Source of the DNA: Desulfonema magnum
Lineage (GTDB): Bacteria > Desulfobacterota > Desulfobacteria > Desulfobacterales > 4be13
Reading direction: 5' to 3'
Assembly (NCBI RefSeq): GCF_017377395.1
Contig: NZ_CP061800.1
Span: 124,001 to 188,000, forward strand
DNA length: 64,000 nt
Shown here: positions 44,441 through 53,005 of the stretch, one piece after another
Layout: every line of letters begins with the position of its first letter
How positions within the stretch are numbered: position 1 is the stretch's first letter
Made by a program: the position numbers and the translations under genes
Notes under the pieces: model-generated
Told to the model about the DNA's origin: nothing
Database searches by the model: none
Seen by the model: only the letters and a program-made list of their open reading frames with translations

Positions 44441-45734
44441 TCTTCCCCCGAATTTCAAGCCATTGCCGGATTTGGAAACCGGCCCCTCGAAAAAAAGACC
44501 CGAGCGATTTTTTACCAACCCGTGCTGATTCTGCCCCGGGATATGACATCCTCCTATGAAGTCTGCTTTCAGAAGGCCGAAAAACAACAGAAACCTCTCC
44601 GGTTCCGCATCTGATCTCCGGCTCCGGCAGCCCCGCAGCGAGAGTCACTTCCCGCATCCTGAGCGTTCCCCTTCCCCATGTCTCAATAATTCCCCTCAGA
44701 TAAAAAGCCCTGGCGATAAGCGGGTTCCACGGAAGAGAGCGATGGGGTCGGAAAAGTTCTTCAGGAGTCAGCCCGAACGGCAGTATCCCATCGCTGGATA
44801 TCTCCAGCCGGTCGTCATAAATGGCAATGCTCACGCAACCGCCCGCTATGCTGTAATCCCGGTGACAAATCGCATTAGCCAAAGCCTCACGAAGCGCCTC
44901 CGTGGGATACAATGGCTCATCCTCACGCTCGAAACTGCCAGGAGGAAAGTGTGCTGCGACAGGCAGATGATCAATATAGAACTGCTGTGCCCATTTGAAA
45001 ATAGCAAAAGCATTTCCATATTTCTGACGGATATCGTCAAATTCGGTTTTGCCAGGACCGCGAAGGCGTGCCATCTTTAAGAGACACTGGGGATATCCGG
45101 GCAGCAGAGACTCGGAACGGGCAAACAGAACCATGGCTGCGTTCAGGAGTTCTCCCTTAATAGTCAGTCCGAGTCCTCTGAGCATATCTTCCGGTTCCTG
45201 GGTAGCGGAAGCATCCAGCCGATTTCTCCGAATCGCCTCCTTAACAGTGCGAATAATCTCCGCTTCATCAAGATCATCAATTGAAAATCCTGCGGCAATC
45301 TGATTCTCCCATCGGTGGGAACCGTGCATCCGTTCCAGGAGAAGCCGTTCATATCGCTGCTGGGGCATAATTTCGGTTGCGGGCCCCTGACGGATGTAAG
45401 GTCTTCCGTCATAAGTATATGGGCCTCCTCCTCCGGATACCCTTAACGCAATAACAGCGTTGCCATCTTCCAGAGTGATCGTTTCCATATCCGGAAATGC
45501 GGGAGGTTCGATACGACGGAGTTCTCTGGCAATATCCTCCAATGTTTTTGAAGAAACTTTTTGTCCGCGAATTCGGCCGGTATCTCCCACGCCGAACAGG
45601 ACAAATCCCCCGAGACCGTTCAGCATCGCGCATACGGTTTTTGTCGCTTGGGAACGCTGACCTGTCGAGCGTTTGAACTCAAGGTTTTCAGATTCGCCCG
45701 AACTGACAAGCTTTTTTAGTTCATCTGATTTCAT
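44421..45734 (-). CDS. AlbA_2/Schlafen-like ATP-binding protein in the hsd operon
   Basis: A 437-residue protein from ATG 45734 (GAAGGGA upstream). The N-terminal AlbA_2 domain starts ESENLEFKRSTGQRSQATKT and includes MLNGLGGFVLFGVGDTGRI. The C-terminal half is the HATPase_c_4-like region of these putative transcriptional regulators (YPTEALREALANAICHRDYS, DDRLEISSDGILPFGLTPEE, RGIIETWGRGTLRM). Such genes often sit between hsdM and hsdS. The last 50 residues, after VVFRP, look unrelated to the family and run into the hsdM remnant, so the natural C-terminus may be disrupted. Confidence 0.8.
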   Translation of the reverse strand: MKSDELKKLVSSGESENLEFKRSTGQRSQATKTVCAMLNGLGGFVLFGVGDTGRIRGQKVSSKTLEDIARELRRIEPPAFPDMETITLEDGNAVIALRVSGGGGPYTYDGRPYIRQGPATEIMPQQRYERLLLERMHGSHRWENQIAAGFSIDDLDEAEIIRTVKEAIRRNRLDASATQEPEDMLRGLGLTIKGELLNAAMVLFARSESLLPGYPQCLLKMARLRGPGKTEFDDIRQKYGNAFAIFKWAQQFYIDHLPVAAHFPPGSFEREDEPLYPTEALREALANAICHRDYSIAGGCVSIAIYDDRLEISSDGILPFGLTPEELFRPHRSLPWNPLIARAFYLRGIIETWGRGTLRMREVTLAAGLPEPEIRCGTGEVSVVFRPSESRLHRRMSYPGAESARVGKKSLGSFFRGAGFQIRQWLEIRGKRRYSDK

Positions 45735-45856
45735 ACAAAACTCCCTTCCAATCTTTGAATCCATAATCAGTATGCACCCGGGATTCCCGGTGGATTGGGA
45801 AATCCCTCGGAAAAGCCTGGGATTTGTCAATCCCAGGCGAGCTTTGTCGGAGGATT

Positions 45857-47995
45857 TTACCCCATCAGCGCTTCAAAATCAGACCGAATCATCTCCGCCA
45901 ATACGACCGCCTCCTCATTCAGCCCCTCAATCTCAACATGAATCTCCCGCAGACGCTCCTCAAAATCAAAATCCTCCTCCTCCTGCACAGCCACGCCCAC
46001 ATACCGCCCCGGAGTCAGGCTCCAGTCATTCTCCTCTATCTCGCTTCTGTCAACCTGCTTACACAGCCCCTCCACATCAGCAAACCGGGCATCTGGAAAC
46101 CGGCTTTGCAGCCTTATGACCTGTTTATAGAAATAAAGCGTCCCCTTTAAAGATTCAATGGCTTTTTTACGCAGGCGATCCAGGTCTTTCAGCAACTGCG
46201 TCATTTCTTTGTTATTCCAGTCCGCATCTTTGCGGGAACCCATTTCTTTTTCCGCATATTCCGCAACCCGGGTGTTGAGCTTATAAACATGATCAGTATT
46301 CTTCCCCAAAGCCCTGATCTTATCTGAAACTGGCTGAAAACGCTTATAAATTTTATGCTGCTGATCATTGACAGATTTAATCTTCCCTGAAAAATCAGGC
46401 TGGTTTTTGGAAAACCACTCATTGTATCGGGTAATGGCCTGAATCAGCGTTTTTCCCTCTTTTTGGTAAGATTTATAATCACTCCTGAGCGCACCCAGTT
46501 TTTCATGGTAAGCATCGCATAATTTTTTGTTGAAAATCGCTCCCAGACCATCCCCGCATTTCAGATCATAATAAGCCGCCAGTTTTTCCCCTATTGCATC
46601 CGCACAGGTTTCAAACGCCTGAATTTTTCCCTTTATTTCCGAAGCGTTTGCATTATACGCGTCCAGATATTCCTGAATCAGTTTCAGATATTTATCGCTC
46701 TCGCCCCGGTAAAGCCAGACAACAGAAGTGATGTTTTTCAGTTGCTCCGGGGTAAAATCGTTGATTTTACGGGTCACTTTCCGGTAAATATTGCGGGCAT
46801 CAATCATCAGCACCTTGTCCTGCAAATCTTCTGATTTTCCCTTGTCAAAAAACCAGAGCGTACAAGGCAACGAGCGAGTATAAAAGAAATTGGTTCCAAT
46901 GGAAATAATGACATCCGCATGGCCCGTATTCACCAGTTTTTCCCGGATGAGCTTATCTGAATGCCCCGCGTCCGAAGCAGAACTCGCCATGACAAAACCG
47001 GCCCGTCCCTTTTCATTCAGATATGAATAAAAATATTGTATCCACAGATAATTGGCATTGCTGAGGGCCTTGGTCTTTTTATTCATCCCCGGCAAACCAA
47101 AAGGCAGACGCGGATCATTTTTTACTTTTTTGGCATCCACGCCATCCACATTAAACGGCGGATTCGCCATGACAAAATCGCATTTTCCCGTAAGCTCATA
47201 ATGATCACCATAAAAAGTATTTTCCTGGGAAATATTAATCTCCAGCCCATGCACCGCAAGGTTCATCATGGCCAGACGGGTATTGGTTTCAGCTTTTTCC
47301 TGTCCAAAGAAGGTCACTTTTTTTTGGGTATTCTCACCTTTGCTTTCAATGAAATAACCAGTCTGGACAAACATACCGCCGCTGCCGCAGGCCGGATCAA
47401 ACACAATCCCGTGATCCGGCTCAATGACATTTACAATAGTCTGCACCAGAGAAATCGGCGTGAAAAACTCTCCGCCCTCCTGTGCGCCGGTCATGGCGAA
47501 TTTATTCAGAAAATACTCATAAATTCTTCCGAAAACATCTCCGGCCGCTGTCTGCAATGCCTCACGGTTAAATATGCGTAAAAGTTCCTGAAGCAGATCA
47601 TCTTCAAAAATAGTGTAATTTTTCGGCAGCGCGCCCTTTAAGTTTTCATATTCCTCCTCAATAATTTTCATGGCATCATTGATGGCCTTTCCCGGGGTTT
47701 CATCTTCCGGGAGTTCGGCCAGAAAATCGAAACGGGCGTTCTCCGGCAGGAAAATAGCGTTCTCTTTCTCAAAATCCGCTTTGATAATTCGACGTTTCCG
47801 TCCTCCTCGGGACGGCAGATTTGCTTCGATCTTCTCTTTCACCGTCTTAAACCGGTTAAACGCATGTCTCAGAAAAATCAGCCCCAGCACGGGCATGCTG
47901 TATTCCGAAGCCGTCAGCTTTGAATTTGCCCTCAGCTGATCCGCAGCTTCCCATAAATCATTTTCAAGTTTTGTTATGTCTTGCATGGTTATCAT
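45857..47995 (-). CDS. hsdM: Type I restriction enzyme, N6-adenine methylase subunit
   Basis: A 712-residue HsdM. SAM-binding motif I is FDPACGSGGMFVQTG, and the catalytic motif IV is DFVMANPPFNVDG. The N-terminal bundle (ENDLWEAADQLRANSKLTAS) is typical. The C-terminal part is longer than in E. coli HsdM, with an extra coiled-coil region near residues 400-620. It is transcribed with the ATPase upstream and the AlbA, hsdS and hsdR genes downstream. It methylates the host site and protects the DNA. Confidence 0.96.
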   Translation of the reverse strand: MITMQDITKLENDLWEAADQLRANSKLTASEYSMPVLGLIFLRHAFNRFKTVKEKIEANLPSRGGRKRRIIKADFEKENAIFLPENARFDFLAELPEDETPGKAINDAMKIIEEEYENLKGALPKNYTIFEDDLLQELLRIFNREALQTAAGDVFGRIYEYFLNKFAMTGAQEGGEFFTPISLVQTIVNVIEPDHGIVFDPACGSGGMFVQTGYFIESKGENTQKKVTFFGQEKAETNTRLAMMNLAVHGLEINISQENTFYGDHYELTGKCDFVMANPPFNVDGVDAKKVKNDPRLPFGLPGMNKKTKALSNANYLWIQYFYSYLNEKGRAGFVMASSASDAGHSDKLIREKLVNTGHADVIISIGTNFFYTRSLPCTLWFFDKGKSEDLQDKVLMIDARNIYRKVTRKINDFTPEQLKNITSVVWLYRGESDKYLKLIQEYLDAYNANASEIKGKIQAFETCADAIGEKLAAYYDLKCGDGLGAIFNKKLCDAYHEKLGALRSDYKSYQKEGKTLIQAITRYNEWFSKNQPDFSGKIKSVNDQQHKIYKRFQPVSDKIRALGKNTDHVYKLNTRVAEYAEKEMGSRKDADWNNKEMTQLLKDLDRLRKKAIESLKGTLYFYKQVIRLQSRFPDARFADVEGLCKQVDRSEIEENDWSLTPGRYVGVAVQEEEDFDFEERLREIHVEIEGLNEEAVVLAEMIRSDFEALMG

Positions 47996-48053
47996 CAGGC
48001 TTTCGTAAAACGTATTAAATGTTTCTTTCCCGTGACAATGAGTTGAACGCTGC

Positions 48054-49214
48054 TCATTCCGCCTCCCTCATTTTCGGATATTCTTCCTGTCTCCCAAATT
48101 CACTTCCATATAAATCACCCAGCGAGAAATATTTAAGCCATTCAGGATCCCTAACTTTATCAAGACGCACAAGCTGTTCCTTCTCGTTTTGCTCCATCAC
48201 ATAAACCCGATGGGCTTCTTCTTTAAACTCATTAAGTACAAACGGTGAATGAGTGGCAAGCAGAAGCGTAAGATTTTGTTCCTCAGCGCGTTCCTGGAAC
48301 GCATGAATAAGCGTTTTTATAGCGTAAGGATGGAGACTGTTCTCTGGTTCGTCAATTCCAATGATACCGCCGTCAGGGGCAGAACAAACTGCCATCAGGT
48401 GTAGCATAGCCGCGAGAAAACCATTTGAAGCAAAATATATCGGTACGGGAATATTGGAATGAGGCGGATAGATTCGTATCGTTACAGTTTGTCCGGCACT
48501 CTCAAAATCAAGGTCATCAAAAAATAATGGAAACGCCTCCCGGAGACCATTTATTACAAATTCATAACGCTCGCGCAAAGGTCTGGAGGTGTGCCAGTTC
48601 CTTAAAACGGAAAAGGCATTCTGACCACGACTTTGAAGCTCCAAATCAGAACCGGCTTGTGATCCTGATTTACGGAGTTGCCATAAATGATAATCATGAT
48701 AGTTTCGATATCTCCTCAATATTTGAACAAAATTCTCATACTCAGTGCCAAGTGAGGCAGTATCATAAAGGCGGGTCAGAATCAAAGGGCGTTTAATGGG
48801 AGATACTGCTCTGCTCTCATCATTTCTTGCTTGAGCAAGGATAGCGTCTGCTATTATATCCTCTTGTGGACGAGGCAAGAAATCTTTTCCTTGTTTCACT
48901 GTTTCAGAAATCGGATAAACTGCCCCGCCTGAGTTTACCGTCGGATTCAGTTCCCATCGCAAATCAGAGAGCTCGAGGATGAATGTTGCCGACGTATTCT
49001 CAGATAATTCAAAGTTGGTAAATCCCCAGGGACCGCCAGCCATATTTATTGCCATGTCAAAACCTCGCTCAAACGCGTTTCGCAAAAGCTCGATAACTGA
49101 CAGCAACGTACTTTTCCCGGAACCATTAGGCCCCACAAGCAGGCAGACTCCGTCAGGGTTAAAATCAACTGACCGGATTCCCCTGTAATTCATAATTTTT
49201 AAATGAAATCCCAT
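48054..49214 (-). CDS. AAA ATPase heading the hsd operon
   Basis: A 386-residue ABC/SMC-like ATPase with Walker A VGPNGSGKSTLLSVIELLR near residue 30, Walker B GGIIGIDEPENSLHP, and the switch TLLLATHSPFVLNEF. The type is AAA_15/AAA_21. It lies 58 bases upstream of hsdM on the same strand. Accessory ATPases of this sort are frequent in type I RM loci; whether it is part of the restriction system or a separate defence gene cannot be told. Confidence 0.85.
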   Translation of the reverse strand: MGFHLKIMNYRGIRSVDFNPDGVCLLVGPNGSGKSTLLSVIELLRNAFERGFDMAINMAGGPWGFTNFELSENTSATFILELSDLRWELNPTVNSGGAVYPISETVKQGKDFLPRPQEDIIADAILAQARNDESRAVSPIKRPLILTRLYDTASLGTEYENFVQILRRYRNYHDYHLWQLRKSGSQAGSDLELQSRGQNAFSVLRNWHTSRPLRERYEFVINGLREAFPLFFDDLDFESAGQTVTIRIYPPHSNIPVPIYFASNGFLAAMLHLMAVCSAPDGGIIGIDEPENSLHPYAIKTLIHAFQERAEEQNLTLLLATHSPFVLNEFKEEAHRVYVMEQNEKEQLVRLDKVRDPEWLKYFSLGDLYGSEFGRQEEYPKMREAE

Positions 49215-49599
49215 AATTCATACCTCTCACCTTTTTTATGATGAATTGTTTATGATTTCAATATATCTCTGGCAAAATACGGTGGGTGAAGTGCGACGTA
49301 AGTGGCAGATTACGCTGCGCTTCATCCATCCTGGGAAATTACGAAACTGAAAACCTCCATGATTATGGGTCAAGATACACCATCAGACGTGCCCTTCTCC
49401 TGCGTATGACCCCGGAATTCAGGCATCCGGATTCCTCATTCGCGCTTTCGCCCTCTTGTCCGGACAGGGGCGGAGATGTGGTCATTCTCGTAAGACCGCC
49501 GGCTTTCAAATATGTTTTTGCTTTTAAGCGGTTGATAAAGTGTTTCATTTTATTCCCCCCGACTCAGGCTTCCCAAGTCTTGAAAACGTTGAAAAGTCT
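49215..49599. other. Interval between the hsd operon and lpxB
   Basis: It contains a degenerate copy of the GGGTGGGTGAAG...CACCC repeat near 49280-49335 and one weakly supported small frame (49363-49548). Nothing else is recognised. The hsd promoter should be in 49215-49280. Confidence 0.55.
49363..49548 (-). CDS. Possible small protein of unknown function
   Basis: A 61-codon frame preceded by GGGGGGAATAAA, a usable ribosome site. The product is basic (MKHFINRLKAKTYLKAGG) and has no recognised motif. It may be spurious. Confidence 0.25.
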   Translation of the reverse strand: MKHFINRLKAKTYLKAGGLTRMTTSPPLSGQEGESANEESGCLNSGVIRRRRARLMVYLDP

Positions 49600-50745
49600 C
49601 TATGGTGAAAGCATTTTTTCCGCAATATCCGCAACACGCTCCGAAGCTCCCGGGCCGCCCAGCAGATTTCTTATGCCAAGAAGTTCATGCCTCATTTTCC
49701 GAAGCTTTTCAGGATGATTCAGCATTCCTGACACGGCATCCGCAATATTTTCAGGAGAAGCGTTGCCCTGAATCAGTTCCGGAACAATTTCTTTCCCTGC
49801 AATGAGATTGACAAGGCTGATATGCTTCACCCGTATCAATGCCCGGCCGATGAGATAACTCAGCGGAGAAACCTTATAAACAACCACCATGGGAACGCCG
49901 GACATGGCAGCCTCCAGAGCGACCGTTCCGGATGCTGCCACAACAAGATCACATTTTTCAAAGACGTCATCCACACCCCGGAGGAGGGAGAAGTGAGGCG
50001 AGGGGCGAGGGGCCAGAGGCGATGGGCAGGGGATCATATCTTCCACGGCTTCTCTGTTCACTGAGGGCGCAAGTGAGATGATAAATTTTATGTTTTTGCG
50101 CTTTTTTAGCAAAATAGCCGCTGTCTCAAGCATCACGGGAAGAAGTCTTGAAATTTCCCCGTCACGGGAGCCAGGCAAAAAACCAAGGGTGAAACTTGAA
50201 ACTTGAAACTTGAAACTTGAAACTTGATGCGGGTCCCGAGTTTCAAGTTTCAAGTTTCCAGTTTCATTTAAGGGGTGGCCCACATAGGTTACAGGAATTT
50301 TATGTTTTCTGTAAAACGCTGCTTCAAAGGGCAGGATCACGGCCATATGATCCACGAGTCTGCCAATCTTTTTCACACGGCCGGACCGCCACGCCCAAAT
50401 CTGAGGACTGATATAATACAACACAGGAATATCAAGTCGCTTTGCTGTTGCCGCGACATGAAGATTGAAATCAGGAAAATCAATCAGGATAAGCAGATCC
50501 GGGCGCAGTGTTTTCAGAAGATTTTTAGCAACAGACACGCCTTTAAGAATGTTTGACATCTTGGAAAATACCTCGGTGATGCCCACTACCGACAACTCTG
50601 ACGCATCCGTCAAAATTCTTACGCCCGCATCTCTGAGCGCCTGCCCCCCGATACCGCAGAAAAAAAGAGACCTGTCTCTCCTGCACATGGCTTTTACGAG
50701 CTTTGCCCCGTGAAGATCACCTGATGCCTCACCTGCTATAATCAT
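49600..50745 (-). CDS. lpxB: Lipid-A-disaccharide synthase with in-frame repeat insertions
   Basis: About 381 residues from ATG 50745 (MIIAGEASGDLHGAKLVKAM). Upstream codons translate the micro-repeat and are not counted. LpxB joins UDP-2,3-diacylglucosamine and lipid X. Typical segments are FPDFNLHVA, YYISPQIWAWRSGRV, YVGHPL, GFLPGSRDGEI and ASGTVALEAAMSGVPMVV. Two stretches look inserted in frame: KLETRDPHQVSSFKFQVSSF (from the AAGTTTC micro-repeat, about 50190-50265) just before the LPGSR motif, and a Pro/Ser-rich stretch from a GAGGGGCGAGGGGCC repeat near 50000. Both would sit in surface loops if tolerated. Last gene of the lipid A operon. Confidence 0.93.
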   Translation of the reverse strand: MIIAGEASGDLHGAKLVKAMCRRDRSLFFCGIGGQALRDAGVRILTDASELSVVGITEVFSKMSNILKGVSVAKNLLKTLRPDLLILIDFPDFNLHVAATAKRLDIPVLYYISPQIWAWRSGRVKKIGRLVDHMAVILPFEAAFYRKHKIPVTYVGHPLNETGNLKLETRDPHQVSSFKFQVSSFTLGFLPGSRDGEISRLLPVMLETAAILLKKRKNIKFIISLAPSVNREAVEDMIPCPSPLAPRPSPHFSLLRGVDDVFEKCDLVVAASGTVALEAAMSGVPMVVVYKVSPLSYLIGRALIRVKHISLVNLIAGKEIVPELIQGNASPENIADAVSGMLNHPEKLRKMRHELLGIRNLLGGPGASERVADIAEKMLSP

Positions 50746-50753
50746 AACGCATT

Positions 50754-51112
50754 TACGATTTGCGATTTGTGATTTGTCATTTGTCATTTGTCATTTGTCA
50801 TTTGCGATTTGCGATTTGCGATTTGCGATTTGTCATTTGTGATTTATCATTTGTGATTTGCGATTTGCGATTTGTCATTTGTCATTTGTCATTTGTCATT
50901 TGTGATTTGCGATTTGTCATTTGTCATTTGTCATTTGTGATTTGCGATTTGCGATTTGTCATTTGTCATTTGTCATTTGTCATTTGCGATTTGTCATTTG
51001 TCATTTGTCATTTGCGATTTGCGATTTGTCATTTGCGATTTGTGATTTGCAATTTGTCATTTGTGATTTGCAATTTGTGATTTGTCATTTGTCATTTGTC
51101 ATTTGCGACTTG
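50754..51112 (+). repeat. Micro-repeat array of GATTTGTCATTT / GATTTGCGATTT units
   Basis: About 360 bases of seven-base steps (ATTTGTC, ATTTGCG, ATTTGTG) fill the whole gap between lpxB and the LpxI-type gene and run into the 3' end of the latter. A long frame reading it as (VICHLSF)n is an artefact. Confidence 0.96.
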
Positions 51113-52970
51113 TCATCTGGCTGTATTTGCTTTTGATCTGATCCATAATGCTCAGGGCAATTTTTAAAGCATTACGCCCCATCTGACCTGTGACTTCCGA
51201 TGTCTCACGTTTGCTGACTGCGTTTACAAACGACTTCAGCTCCTCTTCCAGCGCGTCGCCTTCTGTGAAACACATCTGATTAATATCCATGCCGGGTATC
51301 AGATCCAGTTTTGAATTTCCAATTTCCAATTTCAAATCCTTCTCATTCTGCCGGACAACGGTGATTTCACGACTTGCAAAATCCACAGATACATAAGCAT
51401 CTTTTTGAAACAGCCTGATTTTTCTTTCATTTTTCATTGAAATTCTGCTTGCTGTGACATTGGCGACACATCCGTTTTCAAATTCAAGGCGTGCGTTTGC
51501 AATATCCACATGCTCGGAAATGACGGGCGCACCTGAGGCATGGATGGTTTTCACCTCTGATCCGACAAAGTTCAAAATAATGTCAATATCATGAATCATC
51601 AGATCAAGGACCACGCTGACATCTGTGCCACGATCCTTATAAATGCTCAGGCGGTGAGATTCGATGAATATGGGCTTTTTTACAATATTCCGCAAGGCCA
51701 CAACTGCCGGATTGAATCGTTCAAGATGCCCCACCTGTATGATAAGGCCCCTTGATTCTGCAATCTGAATCAGTTCATCAGCCTCATCAAGGGTTGCTGT
51801 CATTGGCTTTTCAATCATCACATCCACATCATTTTCCAAAAAATATTTGGTAATGGCAAAATGCCCGGGCGTGGGAACAACAATACTGACAGCATCAGCT
51901 TTTCCAACCAGGTCCTGATAACGCTGATACGCCTTTGTCCCCAGTTTCCCGGCAATATCCTCAGCCTGAGATTCGTCTGTGTCAGCCACCCCCACGAGTT
52001 CAACATTCTCCATTCGGGCATATTTTTCAGCATGGAATTTGCCAAGATACCCCACACCGATAACGCCGACACGAAGGCGGGGAAGTTTGAAGTTTGAAGT
52101 TTGAAGTTTGAAGTTTGAAGTATCTGGTCCCGAATTTCCAGTTTCAAGTTTCAAGTCTCCAGTTTCAAGTTTCCCCCCCCGGGCCACAATGGAAATCCCG
52201 AATTTGTTTGCAAGGGAGATCATGTCTTCCCGGTTAAAAACAACTGTCTTTCCTGCTTCAATGGCAAGGACTTTCGCGCCTGCCTCATGCATGGTTCGGA
52301 TGGTCTCCAAACCTATGGCGGGAATATCAAACCGCACATCCTGATTGGGCTTGCAGGCTTTGACCACCACAGCGCCCTTAGCCAGTTTTCCGCCCCTGGT
52401 TATGGTGGCGTCTGTTCCGTCAATGGCTTCCACAGCAAGAACGGATCCGCCGCCCACCACCACGCATTGACCGATATCCAGCTGTCCGATTTCCTTGACG
52501 ATTTTCCAGCCCATCTCAATGTCTGATCTTTCGGACCGGCCGGGTTTCCGTCTTGTCCAGCATCCCTCGGGAGCCAAAAGTTCAGGAAGCAGGAATGTTG
52601 ATTCCCGTACCTTAATGCCCTCTTTTTCAAGGAGTCTGGCAAAGGCTCTTAATATTCCGTCGTCATGGGTGTGTATCATACCGGCGATGAGGGAGATGGC
52701 TTTTATATCCGGTTTCACATCTGAAAACATCCGTGTCTTTTTGATGGAACCCATCATTACTGCCTGGGTGACATTGTGCTTTCTGAAAAATTTTATGATG
52801 CGTCCCACCTGTCCCAGATGTATCCATTCAATGGCGGCAGCATGATTCTGAAGAGAGGTGTCCGCTTCATTCTGATATGCGGCAGCATAAACAGCAAAAC
52901 CTTTTGCTTTTGCTTTTTTTGAAAAAATTAAGGGGAACTGACCGCCCCCCGCAATGAGTCCGATTTTCAT
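51099..52970 (-). CDS. Fusion of LpxI (UDP-2,3-diacylglucosamine hydrolase) and a Gfo/Idh/MocA oxidoreductase
   Basis: A 623-residue protein. Residues 1-270 are LpxI: KIGLIAGGGQFPLIFSKKAK, VTQAVMMGSIKKTRMF, EGCWTRRKPGRSERSDIEMG and VGGGSVLAVEAIDGTDATI. This enzyme makes lipid X. Residues from about 305 are an NAD(P)-binding Gfo/Idh/MocA protein (VGVIGVGYLGKFHAEKYARM, VMIEKPMTATLDEADELI). The two are normally separate neighbouring genes. Here they are joined in frame by about 35 residues of micro-repeat (KLETGDLKLETGN, SNFKLQTSNFKL). A third repeat insertion, KLEIGNSKLDLIPG, lies near residue 555. The tail reaches into the 51.1 kb array. Confidence 0.88.
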   Translation of the reverse strand: MKIGLIAGGGQFPLIFSKKAKAKGFAVYAAAYQNEADTSLQNHAAAIEWIHLGQVGRIIKFFRKHNVTQAVMMGSIKKTRMFSDVKPDIKAISLIAGMIHTHDDGILRAFARLLEKEGIKVRESTFLLPELLAPEGCWTRRKPGRSERSDIEMGWKIVKEIGQLDIGQCVVVGGGSVLAVEAIDGTDATITRGGKLAKGAVVVKACKPNQDVRFDIPAIGLETIRTMHEAGAKVLAIEAGKTVVFNREDMISLANKFGISIVARGGKLETGDLKLETGNSGPDTSNFKLQTSNFKLPRLRVGVIGVGYLGKFHAEKYARMENVELVGVADTDESQAEDIAGKLGTKAYQRYQDLVGKADAVSIVVPTPGHFAITKYFLENDVDVMIEKPMTATLDEADELIQIAESRGLIIQVGHLERFNPAVVALRNIVKKPIFIESHRLSIYKDRGTDVSVVLDLMIHDIDIILNFVGSEVKTIHASGAPVISEHVDIANARLEFENGCVANVTASRISMKNERKIRLFQKDAYVSVDFASREITVVRQNEKDLKLEIGNSKLDLIPGMDINQMCFTEGDALEEELKSFVNAVSKRETSEVTGQMGRNALKIALSIMDQIKSKYSQMTSRK

Positions 52971-53005
52971 ATTTTTAGTGTTAGGTATTAGGTGTTAGGT
53001 TTTAA

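Noticed and set aside
50760..51080. 106-codon frame of repeated V-I-C-H-L-S-F
   Set aside because: It is a direct translation of the micro-repeat array, with no ribosome site or homology-like features.
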